NCBI RefSeq assembly: GCF_000577895.1
Contig: NZ_HG917868.1
Location: forward strand, 2,356,001-2,420,000
DNA length: 64,000 bases
Reading direction: 5' to 3'
Origin: Clostridium bornimense
GTDB taxonomy: Bacteria > Bacillota > Clostridia > Clostridiales > Clostridiaceae
This document shows, in pieces, positions 38,701 to 47,490 of the stretch (its first letter is position 1; every line of letters begins with the position of its first letter). A program made the position numbers and the translations under genes. The notes under the pieces are model-generated. The model was not told the DNA's origin and made no database searches. It saw only the letters and a program-made list of their open reading frames with translations.

Positions 38701-38949
38701 AGGTTTTTCCTTCTTTATAATCTCTTCTATTACATCTTCTTTTAATGGCTCTATATAAACTTTATCTGCAGTGTTTGAATCTGTCATTATTGTAGCGGGA
38801 TTTGAATTTACTAAAATTGTTTCAATTCCCTCTTCTTTTATTGCTTTACAAGCTTGAGTACCTGAGTAATCAAACTCAGCCGCTTGCCCTATAATTATTG
38901 GTCCTGATCCTAAAATTAAAACCTTTTTTAGTTCTTGATTTCTTGGCAT
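35758..38949 (-). CDS. carB: Carbamoyl-phosphate synthase large subunit
   Basis: 1063 residues. Two homologous ATP-grasp halves ([20 protein letters not shown] near 8; [20 protein letters not shown] near 555) and a C-terminal MGS-type regulatory domain (about 930-1063, [10 protein letters not shown]). Makes carbamoyl phosphate from ammonia, bicarbonate and two ATP. The C-terminal domain is where UMP or IMP binds in other bacteria. Nineteen bases after carA. Confidence 0.98.
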   Translation of the reverse strand: [1063 protein letters not shown]

Positions 38950-38968
38950 AATAATCCTCCCTACCTAA

Positions 38969-40033
38969 CTATTCATTCATAAGTGCTATAAATTTATCGA
39001 AAAGATACTCTGAGTCTTCTGGTCCTGGAGCACCTTCTGGATGGAATTGTACTGAGAATAATGGAAGTGTCTCGTGTCTCATTCCTTCTACAGTATTATC
39101 ATTTAGATTTCTGTGAGTAATTACCATACCCTTACCTTCAAGAGATTCATCCTGTACTGCATAACCATGATTTTGTGAAGTTATATAAGCTCTATCTCTA
39201 TCTATGTCATATACACCATGGTTACCACCCCTATGACCATACTTTAACTTATATGTCTTTGCTCCTATAGCTAATGCTATTATTTGATGTCCTAAACATA
39301 TACCAAAGATAGGTTTTTTCCCAATAAGCTCTCTAACTGTCTCTATAGCTTCTGGAACTTCCTCTGGGTCCCCTGGTCCATTTGATAAGAATATTCCGTC
39401 TGGATTATCTTTTAATATTTCTTCTGCCGTTGTATTATAAGGATATACTTTTAAGTTACAACCTCTTGCTTTAAGGTTTTCTAATATATTATTTTTTATA
39501 CCATAATCTAAAACTGCAACAGTTTTTCCTGGTCCATAAATATATTCAATTTCTTTTCTAGATACTGCTTTTACAACTTTAGTATCTACTTCTGTATTCT
39601 CTAATATATCTTTAAGCTCTTCATCAGTTAAATTTTCTGAAGTAATAAGTGCTTTCATCGCACCCTTATCTCTTATTTCTCTTGTTATACTTCTTGTATC
39701 AATTCCAGAAAGCCCTATTACTCCTTGCTCTTTTAAATATTGGTCTAAATCTTTTTCATTAGTCCAATTTGATGGTTCCATGCAAAGACTTTTTACTACG
39801 AATCCTTTTGCAAAGATTCCTCTACTTTCTTGAAATAATGATGAAACCCCGTAGTTTCCTATCAATGGATAGGTCATTGTTATTATTTGTCCCGCATATG
39901 AAGGGTCTGTAAGAATTTCCTGATATCCAGTCATGGATGTGTTAAAGACTATTTCTCCTACGAAAGTACCTACTGCTCCAAATGCAGTTCCTTCATATTT
40001 TCTTCCGTCTTCTAAATATAATATTCCATTCAT
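38969..40033 (-). CDS. carA: Carbamoyl-phosphate synthase small subunit
   Basis: 354 residues. N-terminal CPSase domain (GILYLEDGRKYEGTAFGA) and class I glutaminase with nucleophile Cys in FGICLGHQIIALA and His-Glu in VQFHPEGAPGPED. Supplies ammonia to CarB. Its leader holds a PyrR-type attenuator, linking it to the pyrimidine regulon. Confidence 0.98.
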   Translation of the reverse strand: MNGILYLEDGRKYEGTAFGAVGTFVGEIVFNTSMTGYQEILTDPSYAGQIITMTYPLIGNYGVSSLFQESRGIFAKGFVVKSLCMEPSNWTNEKDLDQYLKEQGVIGLSGIDTRSITREIRDKGAMKALITSENLTDEELKDILENTEVDTKVVKAVSRKEIEYIYGPGKTVAVLDYGIKNNILENLKARGCNLKVYPYNTTAEEILKDNPDGIFLSNGPGDPEEVPEAIETVRELIGKKPIFGICLGHQIIALAIGAKTYKLKYGHRGGNHGVYDIDRDRAYITSQNHGYAVQDESLEGKGMVITHRNLNDNTVEGMRHETLPLFSVQFHPEGAPGPEDSEYLFDKFIALMNE

Positions 40034-40093
40034 TTAATCCACCTCTTAAATCGAATTTTTAGAGTATTTGGAATATTCATACAGCTTATAAAA

Positions 40094-40170
40094 AGACCTT
40101 CTGCCGGCGCAGAAGGTCTATATTGTTTACCGTATTTCCCAAATACCTTCTCAGCCTCTCTGGACTGTAC
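40094..40170 (-). promoter_or_regulatory. PyrR-dependent attenuator in the carA leader
   Basis: On the minus strand AGTCCAGAGAGGCT (40153-40166) matches the PyrR-binding consensus ARUCCNGNGAGGYU exactly. It is followed by a terminator hairpin AGACCTTCTG...CAGAAGGTCT (40094-40119) and a T-run. Known mechanism: PyrR-UMP binds the first hairpin, blocks the antiterminator and lets the terminator form. Confidence 0.92.
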
Positions 40171-40194
40171 TTAAAGGTAAGCAATTTTTACTAT

Positions 40195-40223
40195 ATCTTA
40201 TCACCTTAGAGCGCTTGTGTCAA
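40195..40223 (-). promoter_or_regulatory. Sigma-A promoter of carAB
   Basis: TTGACA, 17 bases, TAAGAT on the minus strand, starting the leader that contains the PyrR site. Confidence 0.8.
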
Positions 40224-40326
40224 TCTAATTTTTGTTAATTTTATTTAATATTTCTACTACCTGGCTTTACAAAGCAGACACTAATCTTTATCATAGATCT
40301 CAACTTCTATGCACAGTTTATATGAG

Positions 40327-41226
40327 TTATTTAATTATTCCTCTAATTTCATTTAAATCCTTAATTCCTTGATTTTTCATGTATTTTTCTACACCTTCAA
40401 TTATATCTAAACCAATATCAGGCTTAAGGAAATTAGCTGTACCTATTTGAACAGCAGTAGCTCCTGCCATTATAAATTCTATAACATCCATCCAATTACT
40501 TATTCCACCAAGTCCTACCACTGGTACATCAACAACTTGGCATACTTCATGAACCATTCTAAGTGCTATAGGCTTTATTGCTGGGCCTGAAAGTCCTGCT
40601 GTTACATTATTGAATACTGGCTTTCTTTTATATATATCTATAGCCATTGCTTTAAATGTATTTACTAAGGATAATGAGTCAGCTCCTGCTTCTACACACT
40701 TTATAGCCATATCTTGAATATTTTCAGCATTTGGTGATAGCTTAACCATTAATGGCTTTGTGCATACCTCTTTAACAGCTTTAACTACTTCATAAGCTAC
40801 CTCGCATTTAGTACCAAATGCCATGCCTCCATGCTTTACGTTTGGACATGATATATTTAATTCTATCATATCAACATCTGTTTTCGTTAATAACTCTGTT
40901 CCTCTTAAATAATCATCAATAGTTCCACCACCAAGATTAGCGATAACTACATTACCGTAACTTTTCATATGTGGTAATTCTTTTTCTATAAAAGCTTCTA
41001 CCCCTGGGTTTTGAAGTCCTACTGAATTCATCATACCACTTGGTGTTTCCCACATTCTTAATCCGTCATTTCCTTCTTTAGGATTTATAGTTAAACCTTT
41101 TGAAGAAATCCCACCTAATTTTCCTACATCATAGAAATTACTAAATTCTTCTCCAAATCCAAAAGTACCTGATGCAGCTATTATAGGATTTTTAAATTCT
41201 ACTCCATTTATGTTAACATTCATCAT
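40327..41226 (-). CDS. pyrD: Dihydroorotate dehydrogenase B, catalytic subunit
   Basis: 299 residues. Class 1B enzyme: FMN barrel with the catalytic Cys in [13 protein letters not shown], and [17 protein letters not shown] near the FMN phosphate site. Oxidises dihydroorotate, passing electrons through PyrK to NAD+. Starts two bases after the pyrK stop. Last gene of the pyr operon; the only hairpin downstream (GCTTTACAAAGC near 40264) is weak. Confidence 0.97.
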   Translation of the reverse strand: MMNVNINGVEFKNPIIAASGTFGFGEEFSNFYDVGKLGGISSKGLTINPKEGNDGLRMWETPSGMMNSVGLQNPGVEAFIEKELPHMKSYGNVVIANLGGGTIDDYLRGTELLTKTDVDMIELNISCPNVKHGGMAFGTKCEVAYEVVKAVKEVCTKPLMVKLSPNAENIQDMAIKCVEAGADSLSLVNTFKAMAIDIYKRKPVFNNVTAGLSGPAIKPIALRMVHEVCQVVDVPVVGLGGISNWMDVIEFIMAGATAVQIGTANFLKPDIGLDIIEGVEKYMKNQGIKDLNEIRGIIK

Positions 41227-41227
41227 A

Positions 41228-41959
41228 CTACACTAGCTCCTCCCCAAGGAATACTGGACCATCTTTACAAGTTCTCTTATTTCCTTCTTTAGTCTTGCAA
41301 GTACATACTAAGCATCCACCAACGCCACAAGCCATCTTGTTCTCTAATGACACGTATATTTTTGTATTCTTCTCTTTACAAATAGCCATTACAGCTCTCA
41401 TCATTACTTCTGGTCCACAGCAAAGGATAACATCATAGTCTTCTGGATTAAATATCTCTGTTACAAAACCTTTATGTCCTTGTGATCCTGATTCTGTAGA
41501 TACTTTAACTTCATTAACATACTTTTTAATTTCATCTATATAATAAACTTCATCTCTAAATCCAGCAAAGAAATCTACTTTAGATGCACCTTCTATTTTT
41601 TTTGATACATATAACATAGGTGCTATACCTATACCACCTGTAACAATTCCTACTTTTTTACCTTTTAACTCTTCTAAGTTAAATCCATTTCCAAGAGGTC
41701 CTGTTAGTTGTATTCTTTCTTTTGGTCTCATGTAAGAAAACTCTTCTGTTCCTTTTCCTGCTACATGATAAAGAAATGTTATACCTTCTTCTGTAACATC
41801 ATTAATTGATATAGCTCTCGGTAATAACACTGAAGAGTTATCTTTCTTTAACATATAAAATTGTCCTGCTTTGCAGTTAAAGTCCCCCTTAACCACCATC
41901 TTAAATATTCCTTCAGCTACTTTACTATTTTCTAATATTTCATAATAACCCGTATCCAT
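41228..41959 (-). CDS. pyrK: Dihydroorotate dehydrogenase B, electron-transfer subunit
   Basis: 243 residues. FAD domain, NAD domain ([16 protein letters not shown] near 105) and a C-terminal [2Fe-2S] set: [11 protein letters not shown] plus RTCKDGPVF. Overlaps pyrF by one base (TAATG), so the two are translationally coupled. Confidence 0.96.
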   Translation of the reverse strand: MDTGYYEILENSKVAEGIFKMVVKGDFNCKAGQFYMLKKDNSSVLLPRAISINDVTEEGITFLYHVAGKGTEEFSYMRPKERIQLTGPLGNGFNLEELKGKKVGIVTGGIGIAPMLYVSKKIEGASKVDFFAGFRDEVYYIDEIKKYVNEVKVSTESGSQGHKGFVTEIFNPEDYDVILCCGPEVMMRAVMAICKEKNTKIYVSLENKMACGVGGCLVCTCKTKEGNKRTCKDGPVFLGEELV

Positions 41960-42822
41960 TATTTACACCACCCTAGAATATCATCTCTCATTGAAATTGA
42001 TTCTGCTCTTGCAGCTTCTGCATATGACATTCCTTTATATTTATCTTTTTTATATGCTAGTAAAATTCCTCTTGATGAATTTACTACACCACCATTTCCA
42101 TTCTTTAAGTATAATGCAACTTCTTTAGCAGTTCCACCTTGCGCTCCATATCCTGGTATTAAAAAGAAGGTGTTTCCTAATGCTTCTCTCATTTTTACAG
42201 CTTCATCAACATGAGTACATCCCATAACTGCTCCTATTGAAGAATATCCACAAGTTCCTGTTACCTTCTTACCTAACTCTTGAACCATTTCTCCCACTTC
42301 TTCATATACCTTTTCGCCTTTTACTGTTTCTATATACTCAACATCTTTAGCCCCTGGGTTTGATGTTCTCACTAATGTAAATATACCTTTATCATACTTT
42401 TCTAGATATTCCATAAATGGTTCTATTGTATCCATTCCCATATATGGATTTAATGTGATAAAATCCGCTTCAAAATCCCCTGTGAAGTGTGCTTTAGCAT
42501 ACATTTCTGCAGTTTTAGCTATATCTCCTCTTTTTATGTCCGCTATGATTATTGCATCTTTTTCTCTTAAGTATTCTAAAGTCTCCTTATAAGCTAACAG
42601 GCCTTCTATTCCTAATGCTTCATAATAAGCTATTTGAACCTTATATGTTGACACTACATCTAATGTCGCATCAATTATTCCTTTATTAAACTTAACAATG
42701 GCTTCCCTATTACTTGAAGATTCTTTTATAATTTCTTCTGGTATATAGCTTAAATCTGTATCTAACCCTAAACATACATGTCCTAGCTTTTCAACTCTCT
42801 TATATAATTTATCAATTATCAT
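41959..42822 (-). CDS. pyrF: Orotidine 5'-phosphate decarboxylase (type 2)
   Basis: 287 residues from the ATG at 42822 (GAGGTG six bases upstream; the GTG at 42831 lies in that site). The long type 2 form: CLGLDTDLSYIP, catalytic IIADIKRGDIAKTA, LIPGYGAQGG phosphate loop. Converts OMP to UMP. Between pyrC and pyrK. Confidence 0.96.
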   Translation of the reverse strand: MIIDKLYKRVEKLGHVCLGLDTDLSYIPEEIIKESSSNREAIVKFNKGIIDATLDVVSTYKVQIAYYEALGIEGLLAYKETLEYLREKDAIIIADIKRGDIAKTAEMYAKAHFTGDFEADFITLNPYMGMDTIEPFMEYLEKYDKGIFTLVRTSNPGAKDVEYIETVKGEKVYEEVGEMVQELGKKVTGTCGYSSIGAVMGCTHVDEAVKMREALGNTFFLIPGYGAQGGTAKEVALYLKNGNGGVVNSSRGILLAYKKDKYKGMSYAEAARAESISMRDDILGWCK

Positions 42823-42840
42823 ACTAAACACCTCACTAGT

Positions 42841-44028
42841 CTATTTTTTATATACTATCTTTCCGCCTTTTACTGTCATTAATACTTCACCAAAATATTT
42901 GCTTCCATTAAGAGGCGTATTTTTACCTTTTGATTCAAATTTTGAACTATCTATAATAATTTCTGTATCCTCATCAACAAGAACTAAATCTCCTTCAATG
43001 CCTGGTTTTATAGCTCCTTTATTGATTTTCATAAGCTCTGCAGGTCTCTTTGACATAAGATTTGAAAGCTCACTAAGAGTTATGTGCCCTTCTTTTACTA
43101 AAGCGCTATAACACATTGAAAAAGCTACTTCTATACATGAAATCCCTGGTGCACCATTAGCCTTATCTTCTGCTGTATGAGGTGCATGGTCTGTTCCTAT
43201 TCCATCTACATATCCCATTTTAATAGCTTCAATGACCATCATTCTATCTTCCTCACTTCTAAGTGGAGGATTTACTCTATATTTTATTTCATCATTTAAA
43301 GCTATATGATGAGGTGTAACTTCACAAGTAATATTTTCATACCCCTCATCTTTTGCATTCATTATATAATCTAATGCTTCCTTTGTAGATACATGACTTA
43401 AATGCAAATGTGCTCCAGTATATTTAGCAAGTTCTATATCTCTTATAGTCATAAGATTTTCTGCTAAAGTATGACTTATTGGTAATATCTCATCATCCTC
43501 AGCATGAGACATAATTCCAACTCCCATTTCCTTTGCCTTTACCATAGCTTCATACATTACTTTATTATTTTGAACCCCTCTACCATCATCAGTTAAGAAT
43601 TTAACCTTTGAATCTACATTATCTAAGTGGCTTAATGTCTTTCCATCTAAATTTTCTGTAACTGTTATACATTGATTTAAATCACAAAAACCAACTTCTT
43701 TTCCCTTATTAACTACATAATCATAAACATCCATACTAGAAGCAGTCGGCTTAGTATTACCCATTAAATTTACAGTAGTATATCCCCCCTTAACCGCAGC
43801 TCTACTACCTGTTTCAATATCTTCCTTATGAGTAAGACCAGGATCCCTAAAATGACAATGTAAATCTACAAAAGCAGGCATCAACGTCTTTCCTTCCCCA
43901 TCTATAACATCACAAGACTTCTCTAAACCTAAACCTACATCACTTATTTTTCCTTCTTTTATATAAACATCCCCATGGAATTCTCCACTATAATCCACTA
44001 TCTTTACATTCTTAATTAATAAATCCAT
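42841..44028 (-). CDS. pyrC: Dihydroorotase
   Basis: 395 residues, class I amidohydrolase. Metal-binding DLHCHFRDPG near 55, HLSHVST near 218 and GIGTDHAPH near 293; carbamylated-Lys equivalent region and the C-terminal beta sandwich are present. Cyclises carbamoyl aspartate. It follows pyrB, with a repeat element filling the gap between them. Confidence 0.97.
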   Translation of the reverse strand: MDLLIKNVKIVDYSGEFHGDVYIKEGKISDVGLGLEKSCDVIDGEGKTLMPAFVDLHCHFRDPGLTHKEDIETGSRAAVKGGYTTVNLMGNTKPTASSMDVYDYVVNKGKEVGFCDLNQCITVTENLDGKTLSHLDNVDSKVKFLTDDGRGVQNNKVMYEAMVKAKEMGVGIMSHAEDDEILPISHTLAENLMTIRDIELAKYTGAHLHLSHVSTKEALDYIMNAKDEGYENITCEVTPHHIALNDEIKYRVNPPLRSEEDRMMVIEAIKMGYVDGIGTDHAPHTAEDKANGAPGISCIEVAFSMCYSALVKEGHITLSELSNLMSKRPAELMKINKGAIKPGIEGDLVLVDEDTEIIIDSSKFESKGKNTPLNGSKYFGEVLMTVKGGKIVYKK

Positions 44029-44042
44029 AAATCCTCCTTCTT

Positions 44043-44126
44043 CAGTGCACAGTTATTGTAGTTTTTCCCACGGAAAAACCTATTTTAAAGAAATTCCACA
44101 GGAATTTCTCCCTTCACTGTGCACTG
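44043..44126. mobile_element. Short heptamer-bounded element between pyrB and pyrC
   Basis: 84 bases with perfect 11-bp terminal inverted repeats CAGTGCACAGT (44043-44053) and ACTGTGCACTG (44116-44126). Two internal hairpins: TTTTTCC/GGAAAAA (about 44072-44087) and GAAATTCC/GGAATTTC (about 44088-44108). It ends exactly against the pyrB stop codon and about 15 bases before the pyrC start. The smallest, cleanest example of the family here. Confidence 0.75.
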
Positions 44127-45224
44127 TTATAGTATTGCCTTATCACAATATCCACATCTATAAAATTCTTCACCCTCAATTTTATAGATTCTCTTGAATG
44201 GTTGTGTCTCTGCATTAGTTATACAATTCTTATTGTTGCACTTTACTTCTTTATTAACTATTACTTCCTTATTACTTTTCTCACACTTTGCTCCATTATC
44301 TGAAACTAATCCTAATATAAGTGCAATTAATGCCATTCTAGCATATATTCCGTACTCTGCTTGATCAAAATATGCTGCTCTTTTATCCTCATCAACATGA
44401 TAATCTATTTCATTTACTCTTGGAAGAGGATGCAGTATTATCATATCTTCTTTTGCATTTTCTAACTTATCTACAGTCAATATATAACTATCTTTTAATC
44501 TTTCGTATTCTTCTTTATCTGCAAAACGCTCTCTTTGAATTCTAGTCATATAAAGAATATCTAAATCCTCTATATGTTCTTCTAATGATGTTGTTTCTAT
44601 GTATTCTACATTACCTATTCTATCTAACTCTTCTTTTATATACATTGGAATATCTAGTTCTTTTGGCGATATCATTACAAATGAATTACCTTCATATCTT
44701 GCCAACGCTTTTATTAATGAATGTACTGTTCTTCCAAATTTAAGATCACCACAGATGCCTATTCTCAAATTTGTAAGCCTTCCTAGTTTTCTTTTTATTG
44801 TAAGTAAATCTGTTAATGTCTGAGTTGGATGTTGATGTCCTCCATCACCAGCATTAATAACTGGATATTTTGAAAATTTTGATGCTAAATATGCAGATCC
44901 TTCTTTAGGATGTCTCATTGCTATAATATCCCCATAAGCAGATACTACTTTTATAGTATCCCCAAGGCTTTCTCCCTTTGCCGCTGATGATGAAGCTGCT
45001 TCTGAAAATCCTAAAACGCCTCCCCCTAATCTAAGCATGGCACTTTCAAAAGATAATCTCGTTCTAGTACTTGGCTCAAAGAATAACGTCGCTAGAATTT
45101 TTCCTTTTGCTATCTCTGAATACTTTTCACGATTCTCCATCATATCTTCCGCTAATTTGAATATCTCTTCATATTCTTCTAGTGAAAGATCTTTTGGGTC
45201 AATTAAATCTTTACCTTTTAACAT
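44127..45224 (-). CDS. pyrB: Aspartate carbamoyltransferase with fused PyrI-type zinc tail
   Basis: 365 residues. Residues 1-307 are a complete catalytic chain: carbamoyl-phosphate loop [25 protein letters not shown] and HPLPRVNEI. The last 58 residues are extra: [12 protein letters not shown] at about 328-337 and YRCGYC at about 355-360 give Cys-x4-Cys...Cys-x2-Cys, the zinc site of the regulatory chain PyrI (whose own motif includes CITN). The nucleotide-binding half of PyrI is absent. In the E. coli enzyme the zinc domain forms the contact with the catalytic chain. First gene of the operon, behind a PyrR attenuator. Confidence 0.95.
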   Translation of the reverse strand: MLKGKDLIDPKDLSLEEYEEIFKLAEDMMENREKYSEIAKGKILATLFFEPSTRTRLSFESAMLRLGGGVLGFSEAASSSAAKGESLGDTIKVVSAYGDIIAMRHPKEGSAYLASKFSKYPVINAGDGGHQHPTQTLTDLLTIKRKLGRLTNLRIGICGDLKFGRTVHSLIKALARYEGNSFVMISPKELDIPMYIKEELDRIGNVEYIETTSLEEHIEDLDILYMTRIQRERFADKEEYERLKDSYILTVDKLENAKEDMIILHPLPRVNEIDYHVDEDKRAAYFDQAEYGIYARMALIALILGLVSDNGAKCEKSNKEVIVNKEVKCNNKNCITNAETQPFKRIYKIEGEEFYRCGYCDKAIL

Positions 45225-45290
45225 AATGTTCCTCCTTTTGAGACACCTTTTATCAATAAAAGTAATTATTTTAATTATAATATTGTGTAA

Positions 45291-45400
45291 TAAAAAAGCC
45301 TTCCCTAAGGGAAGGCATAGTTATCCTGTTAAAATTGTATGCACCACTGCATACCTATTGCAATTTACCTACCCTTTCTAGCCTCTCTGGACTAGCTTTA
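45291..45400 (-). promoter_or_regulatory. PyrR-dependent attenuator in the pyrB leader
   Basis: AGTCCAGAGAGGCT (45380-45393, minus strand) is identical to the carA-leader site and matches the PyrR consensus. An intermediate hairpin (GTATGCAGTGGTGCATAC) and the terminator GCCTTCCCTAAGGGAAGGC (45298-45316) with a T-run follow. Expected control: UMP-bound PyrR terminates transcription before pyrB. Confidence 0.93.
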
Positions 45401-45424
45401 AAGGTTATTCTGTTTATTAAAAAA

Positions 45425-45453
45425 ATACTAACACACTGAAGTTGCTTTGTCAA
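45425..45453 (-). promoter_or_regulatory. Sigma-A promoter of the pyrB operon
   Basis: TTGACA, 17 bases, TAGTAT on the minus strand, about 30 bases before the PyrR-binding loop. Confidence 0.78.
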
Positions 45454-45531
45454 TAATGTATAAATTAATTATATTTAACTATATTTGAAAATCATAAAAG
45501 GCTAATTAGTAAACATAACACATCTCACAGA

Positions 45532-46197
45532 TTAAACTTCTAAATCATATACTTCTAGATTCTCTAAAGTAGAATAATCTTTAATAGGATTACCACAAAG
45601 ACATAAGTAAGTAATTGACGGTATATCTTTTAAAAACAATATTTCTTCTAGAAAATTGTTAGATATATCAAGCTCATCTATATAATCTAACTTATCAAAT
45701 CCTGATAACTTAGATATTTGATTATCACCAAGATTTAAAAATTCAATATTAGTAAACATTTTTAAATCGATTTCACCTTTAAGAAAATTCATTGATAAAT
45801 CTAAGTCATATAATTCTGTTAATGATCTCAATGGAGTAATATCTTTTATATTATTATCATCTAAAAATAATCTTTCTAATTTTGATAACTTCTCTATTGG
45901 TTTTAAATCAGAAATGTTATTTTCCCCCAAATCTAAATAAGTTAACTTTGTCATTAATCCCAAGAATTCTATATTATCTATATTACATTTTCTCATTCTC
46001 AAAGCTTTTAAATTTGGGATTTTCAATACTTCATAAAAATCTTCTATTTTTGCATTATATAAATATAGCTTTTCTAATCTATTTAAACTCTGATTACTTT
46101 CTTTCATTGATTTTAAAACCATCTTATATAATTGATAACTTTTAAATCTTACTCCTTCTATAATATATGTGTCAGTTTTATCAAAAAGTTCAAGCAT
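45532..46197 (-). CDS. Cytosolic leucine-rich repeat protein
   Basis: 221 residues. After a charged N-terminal region (1-50), about seven 20-22-residue repeats of form LxxLxxLxLxxNxIxDIxPL run to the end; clear examples are LTYLDLGENNISDL, LERLFLDDNNIKDI, LYDLDLSMNFLKG and IEFLNLGDNQISKL. No signal peptide, LPXTG or GW domain, unlike secreted internalins, so it is probably a cytosolic protein-binding scaffold. GGGGGG binding site. Partner unknown; stands alone between the pyr and tRNA operons. Confidence 0.85.
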   Translation of the reverse strand: MLELFDKTDTYIIEGVRFKSYQLYKMVLKSMKESNQSLNRLEKLYLYNAKIEDFYEVLKIPNLKALRMRKCNIDNIEFLGLMTKLTYLDLGENNISDLKPIEKLSKLERLFLDDNNIKDITPLRSLTELYDLDLSMNFLKGEIDLKMFTNIEFLNLGDNQISKLSGFDKLDYIDELDISNNFLEEILFLKDIPSITYLCLCGNPIKDYSTLENLEVYDLEV

Positions 46198-46314
46198 ACG
46201 AGTCCCCCCATTATTGTTTTACTAATATAATATGTACCACTCTCTTAAAGGTGACTTTTTTTATTAATTATTATATTTATATTCCTACGCTTGAAAACAA
46301 TTACAATAAATGCA

Positions 46315-46343
46315 TAAAAAAAACCTTGAGGGGAACTCAAGGT
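46315..46343 (-). terminator. Terminator of the tRNA operon
   Basis: ACCTTGAG/CTCAAGGT stem with a GGGAA-type loop (46323-46343) and an eight-T run on the minus strand. Confidence 0.88.
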
Positions 46344-46385
46344 CTAAAGTTAGTGATTTATGTTAATTTTACGTAATGCCTTATT

Positions 46386-46462
46386 TGGTGCGCCCAGCGG
46401 GAGTTGAACCCACGGCCTTCAGATCCGGAGTCTGACGCTCTATCCAACTGAGCTATGAGCGC
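46386..46462 (-). tRNA. tRNA-Arg (anticodon CCG)
   Basis: 77 bases including encoded CCA; anticodon loop CTCCGGA on a TCAGA/TCTGA stem; acceptor GCGCTCA pairs with TGGGCGC. Last tRNA of the array in transcription order. Reads CGG, a rare codon in AT-rich genomes. Confidence 0.95.
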
Positions 46463-46503
46463 TAACTGCCCATAATTAATTGATTTTTATTATAACTTAA
46501 AAT

Positions 46504-46577
46504 TGGAGCGGGCAGCGGGAATCGAACCCGCACTATCAGCTTGGAAGGCTGAAGCACTACCACTATGCAATGCCCGC
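46504..46577 (-). tRNA. tRNA-Gly (anticodon TCC), copy 1
   Basis: 74 bases with CCA; anticodon loop CTTCCAA; identical by eye to the three other Gly copies in this array. Confidence 0.95.
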
Positions 46578-46621
46578 ATAGTATTTTTTATTAATGTGCT
46601 AAAGAAATAAATAACTTAAAA

Positions 46622-46695
46622 TGGAGCGGGCAGCGGGAATCGAACCCGCACTATCAGCTTGGAAGGCTGAAGCACTACCACTATGCAATGCCCGC
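46622..46695 (-). tRNA. tRNA-Gly (anticodon TCC), copy 2
   Basis: Same 74-base sequence as copy 1, 44 bases away. Confidence 0.95.
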
Positions 46696-46727
46696 ATAAT
46701 GTATTTTTATTTCTTCTATACCATAAA

Positions 46728-46811
46728 TGGTGCAGGTGAAGGGAGTCGAACCCCCACGCCAAAGGCGCTAGATCCTAAGTCTAGTGCGTCTGCCAGTTCC
46801 GCCACACCTGC
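46728..46811 (-). tRNA. tRNA-Leu (anticodon TAG)
   Basis: 84 bases with a long variable arm (CGCCTTTGGCG) typical of Leu; anticodon loop CTTAGGA; CCA encoded. Confidence 0.95.
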
Positions 46812-46816
46812 TTATA

Positions 46817-46892
46817 TGGTGGCTCACCGGGGAATCGAACCCCGGACAACATGATTAAAAGTCATGTGCTCTACCAACTGAGCTAGTGAACC
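46817..46892 (-). tRNA. tRNA-Lys (anticodon TTT)
   Basis: 76 bases; anticodon loop CTTTTAA on CATGA/TCATG; CCA encoded. Only five bases from tRNA-Leu. Confidence 0.95.
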
Positions 46893-46895
46893 TTA

Positions 46896-46970
46896 TGGCT
46901 GGGATAGCAGGATTCGAACCTACGAGTGTCGCAGTCAAAGTGCGATGCCTTACCGCTTGGCGATATCCCA
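46896..46970 (-). tRNA. tRNA-Gln (anticodon TTG)
   Basis: 75 bases; anticodon loop CTTTGAC; starts with T as tRNA-Gln usually does; CCA encoded. Confidence 0.95.
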
Positions 46971-46976
46971 TTACAA

Positions 46977-47053
46977 TGGGGTGACCGATGGGACTTGAAC
47001 CCACGACAACCAGAATCACAATCTGGCGCTCTACCAACTGAACTACGGCCACC
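46977..47053 (-). tRNA. tRNA-His (anticodon GTG)
   Basis: 77 bases; anticodon loop TTGTGAT; extra 5' G (-1) opposite C73, the His identity pair, is encoded. Confidence 0.95.
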
Positions 47054-47059
47054 TTAAAT

Positions 47060-47135
47060 TGGTGCGTCATCAGGGAGTCGAACCCTGGACACCCTGATTA
47101 AGAGTCAGGTGCTCTACCAGCTGAGCTAATGACAC
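47060..47135 (-). tRNA. tRNA-Lys (anticodon CTT)
   Basis: 76 bases; anticodon loop CTCTTAA on CCTGA/TCAGG; CCA encoded. Confidence 0.95.
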
Positions 47136-47138
47136 ATA

Positions 47139-47215
<77 letters not shown>

Positions 47216-47296
47216 ATATTCTTATTCTACTATAAGCTTTATATACTTCTAGTGAATATATTTAATATAGCTTTTAATACATCTTAAAAGATGTTG

Positions 47297-47370
47297 TGGA
47301 GCGGGCAGCGGGAATCGAACCCGCACTATCAGCTTGGAAGGCTGAAGCACTACCACTATGCAATGCCCGC
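47297..47370 (-). tRNA. tRNA-Gly (anticodon TCC), copy 3
   Basis: Same sequence as copy 1; part of the duplicated Pro-Gly-Arg block. Confidence 0.95.
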
Positions 47371-47490
47371 ATAATATTTTCAAAGCTTAATTGCTATTCA
47401 TCAGTCTATTTCCTATTAACTTCCTCAGTCATCATTTCCTCGTACTGCTCGTTTCTTGAAAATAGATGTTCTACAGTTTTTATTTTTTAA

